A stretch of 5,396 bases of DNA from an uncultured Eggerthella sp. (GTDB lineage: Bacteria; Actinomycetota; Coriobacteriia; Coriobacteriales; Eggerthellaceae): assembly GCA_900548955.1 (NCBI GenBank), contig URMQ01000116.1:1-5396 (forward strand). Reading direction: 5' to 3'. The first letter of the stretch is position 1. Every line of letters begins with the position of its first letter. The notes beneath the pieces were generated by a model. That model was not told the origin of the DNA. It searched no databases and saw only the letters and a list, made by a program, of their open reading frames with translations. Made by a program: the position numbers and the translations under genes. This document shows, piece after piece, positions 1 to 4,390 of the stretch.

Positions 1-55
1 CGTTCAAACTCCAATGCCCGTTTCTGTTTCGGCAGAGGCGGGCATTTTGTTTTTT
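1..55 (+). repeat. 55-bp direct repeat, left copy
   Basis: Identical, base for base, to 4144-4198, in the same orientation and 4,143 bp away. It covers the whole terminator plus about 12 bases before its stem. Because it begins at the first base of the window, the true repeat may reach further left. At the right copy the three bases before the match are AAA. Confidence 0.95.
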
Positions 56-56
56 T
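1..56 (+). terminator. Rho-independent terminator of an unseen upstream gene
   Basis: The arms at 13-26 and 33-46 pair over 14 bp: eight Watson-Crick pairs at the base (AATGCCCG with CGGGCATT), then two G-U pairs, then four more Watson-Crick pairs, closing on a TTTCGG loop. A T-rich run (45-56, broken by one G) follows directly, so this should stop + strand transcription entering from outside the window. Bases 1-55 recur exactly at 4144-4198. Confidence 0.85.
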
Positions 57-83
57 GTTCTTAACTAACAGTACCTGCTTTCT

Positions 84-129
84 GGGCTATAGGAAAAAAT
101 GTGGGCTGTAGGAAAAAAGGGGCTTAGGA
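84..129 (+). repeat. Short tandem repeat, unit GGGCTRTAGGAAAAAA
   Basis: Two 16-bp units (84-99 and 103-118) differ at one base (A or G in the fifth-sixth step, CTATAGG versus CTGTAGG) and are separated by TGT. A third, decayed partial unit, GGGCTTAGGA, follows at 120-129. A 10-bp direct repeat, CCTGCTTTCT, flanks the block (74-83 and 136-145). The spacing of about 19 bp places the units on a similar face of the helix. It could be a protein-binding site or a replication-slippage product; the sequence does not decide. Confidence 0.6.
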
Positions 130-163
130 CATAAGCCTGCTTTCTTGTGTTCTTTTAAGTATG

Positions 164-192
164 TTGCGAAATGGGCAAATTTACCTTGTAAG
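164..192 (+). promoter_or_regulatory. Candidate sigma-70-type promoter for the small peptide gene
   Basis: TTGCGA (164-169) and TGTAAG (187-192) are separated by exactly 17 bases. Each hexamer matches the consensus at four of six positions. Transcription would start near 199 and give a leader of about 115 bases containing both hairpins before the peptide start. The match is modest and other starts are possible. Confidence 0.35.
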
Positions 193-264
193 AGGCTCAA
201 TTGCTTCGTGTGAGAAATATCGTTGCTTTATATGAGATTCATGATAGATGCGTTTGAGATGATG

Positions 265-285
265 GAAGTGGCGTTTCGCCACTTC
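265..285 (+). promoter_or_regulatory. Stable leader hairpin upstream of the small peptide gene
   Basis: GAAGTGGCG (265-273) and CGCCACTTC (277-285) pair perfectly over 9 bp around a TTT loop. No T-run follows, so this is not an ordinary terminator. It lies seven bases before the second hairpin, which covers the ribosome binding site. I infer an mRNA-stabilising or translation-controlling 5' element. Confidence 0.6.
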
Positions 286-291
286 GGGCAA

Positions 292-308
292 CTCCTTAAA
301 AAAGGAGG
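292..308 (+). promoter_or_regulatory. Hairpin that hides the ribosome binding site of the small peptide gene
   Basis: CTCCTT (292-297) is the exact complement of AAGGAG (302-307), with a loop of four A residues. The second arm is the Shine-Dalgarno sequence itself (AAGGAGG, 302-308), which ends six bases before the ATG at 315. Folding would therefore block ribosome access. An upstream anti-Shine-Dalgarno element is a recurrent feature of type I toxin mRNAs; its role here is inferred. Confidence 0.6.
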
Positions 309-314
309 CTGCTT

Positions 315-395
315 ATGGATCCGCAAACTGTGGTAGCCGTATGCGCACTGTTTACGGCATTCATCGCGCTTGTTAATTTGTTTGATTGCAAATAG
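315..395 (+). CDS. 26-residue hydrophobic peptide, candidate type I toxin
   Basis: The frame runs from ATG at 315 to TAG at 393-395. A near-perfect Shine-Dalgarno sequence (AAGGAGG, 302-308) lies six bases upstream, which argues for translation despite the small size. The peptide begins MDPQT, has one hydrophobic stretch that could span the membrane (about residues 6-23, rich in Val, Ala, Leu and Phe) and ends in a short polar tail, DCK. It has two Cys, at 10 and 25. Size, single membrane segment, hairpin-masked ribosome binding site and isolated position fit membrane-active type I toxins such as the holin-like, Fst or AapA types. I cannot assign it to a named family. A candidate antisense promoter overlaps its 3' end. 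Alternatives are a leader peptide or a small membrane regulator. Confidence 0.6.
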   Translation: MDPQTVVAVCALFTAFIALVNLFDCK

Positions 396-416
396 TTTTT
401 ACGATCAGTAAGTCAA
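389..416 (-). promoter_or_regulatory. Candidate antisense promoter over the end of the small peptide gene
   Basis: Read on the - strand, TTGACT (411-416, five of six consensus bases) is followed after 16 bases by TATTTG (389-394, three of six). A second, overlapping TTGACT lies at 416-421. Transcription would begin near 382 and run leftward through the peptide frame and its ribosome binding site, as an antisense RNA antitoxin would. The -10 match is weak, and I see no clear terminator for such an RNA. Confidence 0.25.
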
Positions 417-440
417 GTCAATAAGGTAAGGAGGCGAGCG

Positions 441-537
441 AACAGTATCTGTTAGGAATTGAGGGGCTGGGCTGAATTTGAACCTCTCCCAGTCCCCGAC
501 GAAAAACGGAGCTGCCCGATCTAGGAGGGACGCCGTT
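441..537. other. Structured GC-rich stretch with three potential hairpins
   Basis: Three foldable segments follow each other. AACAG (441-445) pairs with CTGTT (449-453). GGGGCTGGG (463-471) pairs with CCCAG plus CCCC (488-492 and 494-497) with one bulged T. AACGG (505-509) pairs with CCGTT (533-537), with a further CCC/GGG inside. On the - strand the last stem is followed by a T-run (complement of 502-506), so it could be a weak - strand terminator. No convincing reading frame explains the region. It may be the 3' untranslated part of the small peptide mRNA or a separate RNA. Confidence 0.35.
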
Positions 538-614
538 AATGAATCGATCATAGCAGATTAACCATAAGCAGTATGAAGTTTATATGCTAACCAATGTGCA
601 ATCTGAACAATCGT

Positions 615-642
615 TTGAAAATATGTAACAAACAATAATAAA
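615..642 (+). promoter_or_regulatory. Candidate promoter of the lipoprotein-surface protein pair
   Basis: TTGAAA (615-620, five of six consensus bases) is followed after 16 bases by AATAAA (637-642, four of six), in an AT-rich stretch. A transcript from here would have a leader of about 100 bases. A second -10-like hexamer, TATAAG (656-661), lacks a good partner. This is the best candidate I see upstream of 752. Confidence 0.35.
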
Positions 643-712
643 ACACAGCAGTTTCTATAAGCGATGTATGGCATGATTAGAGTGTCTGATTTTGGCTTTA
701 GCCTACAGGTGA

Positions 713-726
713 TGCAAAGTATTGCA
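713..726. promoter_or_regulatory. Inverted repeat just upstream of the lipoprotein gene, possible operator
   Basis: TGCAA (713-717) and TTGCA (722-726) form a perfect inverted repeat around a 4-base spacer, ending 15 bases before the ribosome binding site. In the mRNA it would be only a weak hairpin. As DNA it has the size of half of a typical repressor site. No regulator is encoded in the window, so its role is a guess. Confidence 0.25.
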
Positions 727-751
727 CGGCAAATGAAACCGAGGTCTGGCT

Positions 752-1501
752 ATGAACAATCGTGCTCAAACCACTCCCTTTCGTCTAGCAAGAATAGATA
801 ATATCGTTTTAAAACGCACGTATTTACTTCCATTTTTTCTTTTCTTGCTTGTAGGAATTTTCGCTGTTGGACTTTCTGGATGTGCAGCTATCTCCCAGGA
901 AGAATCATCGTCAGGAATAACAAGTACCGCTGAAGCTGAGCCTTCTGTAGAAGCTGGGCAGCAGCGCATTATCGATGAGTCGCTTTCCTTAGTCAATCTT
1001 GGAACAATGAGTTTCCATGTTCCGAATCAAATTCAGCTCGACGAGCCCATTAAAGAAGGCGATGCTATTTCGGTATATGGCCAAGTTAACAACATGATGA
1101 TTACGTTTTCTTCCGACCCGGCTGACTTGCCCCTAAGTGATGATACTCACGAGTATTCATTTCAAAATCTCAACGATGAATATTTGAATGACTATCTTGA
1201 AGCGCTGGCAGAAGGAATGGGCGGACAAGTTCTTGATAAGCGTGTTGCCGACATAGGCGAGTGGACTTACTTGGTTGTAGCAACATACGACGCTGAAACC
1301 GACTGGATTGATTATCTGTACTACACCGTGGTGAACGATTGCGGGTACGCCATAACTGCAACAAGACCTGGACAAGAGCTAACGACCATTGAACTTGACG
1401 CAATCAATTTAATTGCTGCATCGCTTCATGCGACTAAAGGTAACGGCGAACAACCTTCTGATCAATCGGCGGAAAATACAAACGAAGGGAGCGCGAAATA
1501 A
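752..1501 (+). CDS. Secreted lipoprotein, PsbP/Mog1-like fold suspected
   Basis: This 249-residue protein is probably anchored to the outer face of the cell membrane. A long positively charged N-terminus (to about residue 25) precedes a hydrophobic segment (about 25-40) and a lipobox LSGC with the lipidated Cys at 44. A Glu/Ser-rich linker follows (about 45-75). The folded domain (about 80-228) alternates beta-like and helical segments. Its order, from a short strand near SFHVP through an amphipathic helix around residues 145-160 to strands with YLYYTVV and a closing helix ending in SLHA, resembles PsbP/Mog1-fold lipoproteins; this is pattern recognition, not proof. The tail is polar and disordered. 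GAGG at 741-744, seven bases upstream, supports the start, and no other in-frame start precedes the lipobox. It is translationally coupled to the next gene, which suggests a shared surface role. Substrate unknown. Confidence 0.85.
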   Translation: MNNRAQTTPFRLARIDNIVLKRTYLLPFFLFLLVGIFAVGLSGCAAISQEESSSGITSTAEAEPSVEAGQQRIIDESLSLVNLGTMSFHVPNQIQLDEPIKEGDAISVYGQVNNMMITFSSDPADLPLSDDTHEYSFQNLNDEYLNDYLEALAEGMGGQVLDKRVADIGEWTYLVVATYDAETDWIDYLYYTVVNDCGYAITATRPGQELTTIELDAINLIAASLHATKGNGEQPSDQSAENTNEGSAK

Positions 1502-4062
1502 TGAAACGCTCTAATTCTTCTCAATCATCTTTTTATCAGGTGGGGGCTAAAGCTCTTGCGCTCTTTGTCTCGTTTGTCTTGATTACTACTATGATTTTGC
1601 CGACAACTCTTGTCTTCGCGGATGAACGGCAAAGGGATACTTCCCAGGAACAATCACAAAGCTATAGTAGTGCTCATTCGTATAATCATGCCGATACGCT
1701 TGATGGTAGTCATGATGGAGTCTCTAACCAGAATGAATCGACTGTTACTGGAATAGACCAAAACGATAGCGAAAAATCGGGTGATTCTAAACCATCTGGA
1801 ACCAGCTCAGGTTCGAACGCGGGGAGTTCCGCTCCTAATACCACAGGTGGTGATACCGCAACTGGATCTGATGATTCATTGACTAATACAATGGGCGATA
1901 TCCAGACGGCAAGTGATGTGACGAATCTTTTGAGCGCTTCGAGTGTCGCGCCGAGTAGTAACGACGCGAATAATACAGCACAAGCCAACAACAACGACAC
2001 CGCGCAGTCGCTTGCGGATGATGCGAATTGCTATTGTGCTTATACCTGCGAAGATGGACTCGTGAGGCAAGATTGCCCAGTTTGCAAATTCGATGCAAGC
2101 AAGTGCAAAGGTACTCATAAGCGCGTCTGCTCTTGCGAAGTAGCGTGTGTTCCTGATGCCACAGGAAAATGCGCTAGTGCTGATGGATGCCCTGTGTGTG
2201 AAATTGATCCCACGAGGTGCATAGCGACCGAGCCGGCGCAGTGCATTTGTGCGGAGTTCAATAAGATTTGCCGCCCCGATGCTCCTTGGGATGCTGGCAT
2301 ATTTAAAGACGATGTTTCCACTTGCGCAGTATGTCGCGCAGATCCGTCGAAATGCGAGGGGGATCCCGCTTCTGCAGCTGAAGGGTACTGTATTTGTTTC
2401 GCTGACAATTATAAGTGTTCGGGAACGCCCGACCCTCTTTGCCCGGTATGTGTGAAAGACATGTCTGCTTGCCGAGGGGAAACTCCCCGCCCGACTGACT
2501 GGACACCTCGCGAGCCGTATGGGAGCAATTTTCCGCAGCGGTTGTATGACTGGTTCGAATCTGATCGAGAGGGACCAGGCCCGCAGTATTGGTACAACTA
2601 TACCTTAGACATCAACAAAGTACTTTGGATGGCTGAGGTAAACCATTATGAGGAAGTAACCGACCACTTTTGGGTTCTCGCGTACGCACGCACCAGTGGA
2701 GGTTGGGAATACGCGCGCTACTACTGGGGGAAAGTATCCTATGGTTCGAATGTCGGCTGGTACTATGAGGGAATGGAGTATAGGACAGCTTTTCAGCTAT
2801 CCGAATACTTTGGTACGGGCATTCCTGGTCCTGGTTATGATCTCACTACTACCCCGGTTCAAGACGAGTATGATTTCGACGACAGTGATATGGCACAGTG
2901 GTTAGCCGAAAATCCGTATGCGACTACGTACGATCCGGTCACGGGCCCCTTCATCGACGGGACGTTCCCTTGGGATTCGGGCGACGTGCCCGAGCCTAAT
3001 CCGAACCCCGAACCAGTCGTCCCTGCTCCGAACCCCGACGACGGCGAAGGCGACAATGTGTCGAACAACGATGCCGTAGCACCCACGCCGGCAAACCCCG
3101 AAGAGGAGGAAGAGGAAGAAGAGGTCGACAAGTCGCGCCTGCAGCAGCTCTTGGCCGACGTCGCCGAAGACATGACCAGCCCCGAATTCGGAACGCTGGA
3201 CGAATACACCGAAGAGACGCGCTACCCCTTCGTTGATGCGATCAAAAACGGTCACGCAGTGAACCGCGACCCCGAGGCAACGCAGGCCCAGGTGGACAAC
3301 GCGTATAACACTCTCTACACGACCTGGCAAAACCTCGAGCGCGAAGATGCCGACAAGGAGAAGCTTCAGGCGCTTGTCACTATCGCTAACGGCAAGCTGT
3401 TTACTAACGGCACCGATTACGAGTGGAAATACTACGACGGCGTCTGGTTCACCGAGGAAAGCACCACCCAACTTTCAAATCTCGCCGCAGCGGCGCAAGC
3501 GGTAATCAATAAAGATGATGCGAAGGAAGAAGAGCTAGAGGCTGCCTACGACGCACTGCTCAATCAGCTGTGCTACGGCATGGAGAAGAATCCCAACTAC
3601 GGCAACGAGCTCGAGCAGGTTCCCACGCTAGAGGAAATGCTTCCAGTACTGCAGGAACTTTCTGGATCGATGCTCGGCGGACTTGATAAGGGACTCATTA
3701 AAGCATGCGAGATGATCCGCGACTCTATTGCAGAAGAATATAAGTCAGTAACCAGTTTATCGGACGCAATTAAATCAGCAATCAATGTGGCAAAGAAAGC
3801 GGCATCGGCAACCGACGACCCCTACGGTCGCGAGAATGCCTCCAACACCCTCGAACTGCTAGAAGAAGTGTATGGCTGGGTCAATGGTCTGAATAAGCAG
3901 CAGAAAGAGCAGTTTATATTCAAGAACTCGCAAACACGTCGACACGGAGCGTGGAGCCAAACGGCGGCGCTGCTTGAAAAGGCTGGAATTGAGCCGGGTC
4001 TTGAATCGGCAGATATTATCTATCGATTGGTTTATGATGTGAACTATGCGGGATACAGCTAA
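1501..4062 (+). CDS. Large secreted surface protein with Cys-rich repeats and FIVAR-like modules
   Basis: This 853-residue exported protein begins with a signal peptide (charged KR start, hydrophobic core about 16-38, likely cleavage after VFA at residue 40). A Ser/Asn/Asp/Gly-rich linker spans about 41-173. Four Cys-rich repeats follow (177-324). An aromatic-rich domain (about 335-440, many Trp and Tyr) comes next, then a Pro/Asp linker with eight consecutive Glu (534-541). Two FIVAR-like three-helix modules occupy about 543-614 and 618-691. The C-terminus (about 700-853) is mostly helical and unrecognised. There is no LPXTG motif, terminal membrane segment or basic tail, so it may be released, held non-covalently or bound through the partner lipoprotein. 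The ATG overlaps the upstream stop by one base (TAATG), and GAAGGGAG (1484-1491) serves as ribosome binding site. GC content is strikingly uneven along the gene. A role in adhesion or polymer binding is inference only. Confidence 0.85.
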   Translation: MKRSNSSQSSFYQVGAKALALFVSFVLITTMILPTTLVFADERQRDTSQEQSQSYSSAHSYNHADTLDGSHDGVSNQNESTVTGIDQNDSEKSGDSKPSGTSSGSNAGSSAPNTTGGDTATGSDDSLTNTMGDIQTASDVTNLLSASSVAPSSNDANNTAQANNNDTAQSLADDANCYCAYTCEDGLVRQDCPVCKFDASKCKGTHKRVCSCEVACVPDATGKCASADGCPVCEIDPTRCIATEPAQCICAEFNKICRPDAPWDAGIFKDDVSTCAVCRADPSKCEGDPASAAEGYCICFADNYKCSGTPDPLCPVCVKDMSACRGETPRPTDWTPREPYGSNFPQRLYDWFESDREGPGPQYWYNYTLDINKVLWMAEVNHYEEVTDHFWVLAYARTSGGWEYARYYWGKVSYGSNVGWYYEGMEYRTAFQLSEYFGTGIPGPGYDLTTTPVQDEYDFDDSDMAQWLAENPYATTYDPVTGPFIDGTFPWDSGDVPEPNPNPEPVVPAPNPDDGEGDNVSNNDAVAPTPANPEEEEEEEEVDKSRLQQLLADVAEDMTSPEFGTLDEYTEETRYPFVDAIKNGHAVNRDPEATQAQVDNAYNTLYTTWQNLEREDADKEKLQALVTIANGKLFTNGTDYEWKYYDGVWFTEESTTQLSNLAAAAQAVINKDDAKEEELEAAYDALLNQLCYGMEKNPNYGNELEQVPTLEEMLPVLQELSGSMLGGLDKGLIKACEMIRDSIAEEYKSVTSLSDAIKSAINVAKKAASATDDPYGRENASNTLELLEEVYGWVNGLNKQQKEQFIFKNSQTRRHGAWSQTAALLEKAGIEPGLESADIIYRLVYDVNYAGYS
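2029..2472 (+). repeat. Four Cys-rich protein repeats within the surface protein gene
   Basis: Each repeat follows CxC, then three or six residues, C, a variable gap (8, 13, 17 and 7 residues), CxxC, exactly six residues, C. The Cys sets are 177/179/183/192/195/202, 210/212/216/230/233/240, 248/250/257/275/278/285 and 297/299/306/314/317/324. Repeat 2 has one extra Cys at 224. Three of the four CxxC motifs read CPVC; the third is CAVC. I recall similar units in other Coriobacteriia surface proteins. The six-residue CxxC-to-C spacing never varies, while the preceding gap does. Disulfide or metal-bound mini-domains are both possible. Confidence 0.85.
3127..3573 (+). other. Two tandem FIVAR-like modules within the surface protein gene
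   Basis: Both modules start DK(S/E)xLQxL and end with an Ala-Tyr-x-x-Leu helix preceded by an acidic (E/Q)xxVDxAY or EExLEAAY stretch, the hallmark of FIVAR three-helix bundles in cell-surface proteins of Gram-positive bacteria. The first covers residues 543-614 and the second 618-691. The second carries a longer insertion with aromatic residues (about 639-650) between helices one and two. FIVAR modules usually act as spacers or sugar-binding parts of surface proteins. Confidence 0.75.
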
Positions 4063-4074
4063 AAATAAACGATG

Positions 4075-4139
4075 ACGCTTAATTGTAAGCGTTCTTTGCG
4101 CGTAAGCGCTAAACCTGATGGTTTCCTCTGGAGGCTATC
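4075..4139 (+). other. Cluster of small hairpins after the surface protein gene
   Basis: Three small hairpins lie between the stop codon and the main terminator. ACGCTTA (4075-4081) pairs with TAAGCGT (4086-4092). GCGC (4099-4102 and 4106-4109) closes a GTAA tetraloop of the GNRA type. GATGG with CCT (4117-4121 and 4125-4127) pairs with AGG and CTATC (4132-4139). The first is followed only by TTCTTTG, so it is a poor terminator. GTAAGCG occurs twice (4085-4091, 4102-4108), allowing an alternative pairing with the first arm. Confidence 0.4.
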
Positions 4140-4143
4140 AAAA

Positions 4144-4198
4144 CGTTCAAACTCCAATGCCCGTTTCTGTTTCGGCAGAGGCGGGCATTTTGTTTTTT
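4144..4198 (+). repeat. 55-bp direct repeat, right copy
   Basis: Exact match to 1-55 in the same orientation. Divergence begins at once on the right, where this copy reads TAA-type sequence after its T-run while the left copy has one more T and then GTTC. The repeat bounds the small peptide locus and the two-gene unit. Confidence 0.95.
4156..4198 (+). terminator. Rho-independent terminator of the two-gene unit
   Basis: The same 14-bp stem and TTTCGG loop as at the window start (arms 4156-4169 and 4176-4189), followed by a T-rich run to 4198. It sits about 95 bases after the stop codon of the large surface protein and is the obvious end of that transcript. Confidence 0.9.
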
Positions 4199-4231
4199 AA
4201 GTGCGAATTCCGATTCATCACAAAGAGGGAT

Positions 4232-4274
4232 AAAACAGTCACAGAAGAAAATGTTTCCTTCTGTGACTGTTTTT
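4232..4274. terminator. Second terminator, perfect 16-bp stem, probably bidirectional
   Basis: AAAACAGTCACAGAAG (4232-4247) pairs without mismatch with 4258-4273 around a 10-base loop. The T-run at 4270-4274 suits + strand termination, and the A-run at 4232-4235 gives a T-run for - strand termination. No - strand gene is visible here, so its main effect is to back up the first terminator and insulate the gene at 4391. Confidence 0.85.
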
Positions 4275-4330
4275 ACAGTTTTGGAATTAGATTTCATTTA
4301 GCACCCCTTCATAAGATTGAAGTATCAAAG

Positions 4331-4354
4331 CCAAGTCTTCACCAAGTCGATTGG
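4331..4354. promoter_or_regulatory. Direct and inverted repeats upstream of the CoA-transferase gene, possible operator
   Basis: CCAAGTC occurs at 4331-4337 and again at 4342-4348, an 11-bp period equal to about one helical turn. The second copy also forms the inverted repeat CCAA-GTCGA-TTGG (4342-4354). Such spacing suits activators that bind direct repeats. No matching promoter hexamers are clear, so this is tentative. Confidence 0.25.
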
Positions 4355-4390
4355 AGAACGATAGGGCTTACAGGAAGGAAGGGGTGAGAA

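Noticed and set aside
84..129. CRISPR-like array
   Set aside because: Units are only 16 bp, separated by three bases or none, with no spacers and no cas gene.
458..523. 21-codon TTG-started frame
   Set aside because: The nearest Shine-Dalgarno motif is about 25 bases upstream and the sequence is better explained by RNA-like stems.
523..553. Strong AGGAGG followed by a four-codon frame (MNRS)
   Set aside because: Too short to call a gene. The motif may simply be part of the foldable stretch around it.
673..801. 42-residue frame starting ATG at 673 and overlapping the lipoprotein start
   Set aside because: No ribosome binding site precedes it and the product shows no signal or membrane segment. 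The lipoprotein start at 752 has better support.
2859..3209. 116-residue Ser/Gly-rich frame on the - strand
   Set aside because: Its Ser and Gly runs are just the complement of the Glu and Pro codons of the real gene.
2902..3471. 189-residue frame on the - strand
   Set aside because: It lies opposite the GC-rich FIVAR part of the surface protein gene, where complementary frames stay open by composition. No ribosome binding site or domain supports it.
1..4198. Transposon or insertion sequence bounded by the 55-bp repeats
   Set aside because: The repeats are direct, contain a working terminator, and no transposase, integrase or short target duplication is visible. Duplication or recombination is the simpler reading.
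4109..4297. 62-residue frame on the - strand
   Set aside because: It also spans both terminators and is explained by the inverted repeats.
4118..4387. 89-residue frame on the + strand between the two large genes
   Set aside because: It runs through both terminators and their hairpins, so it would not be transcribed as one message. It has no domain-like sequence.
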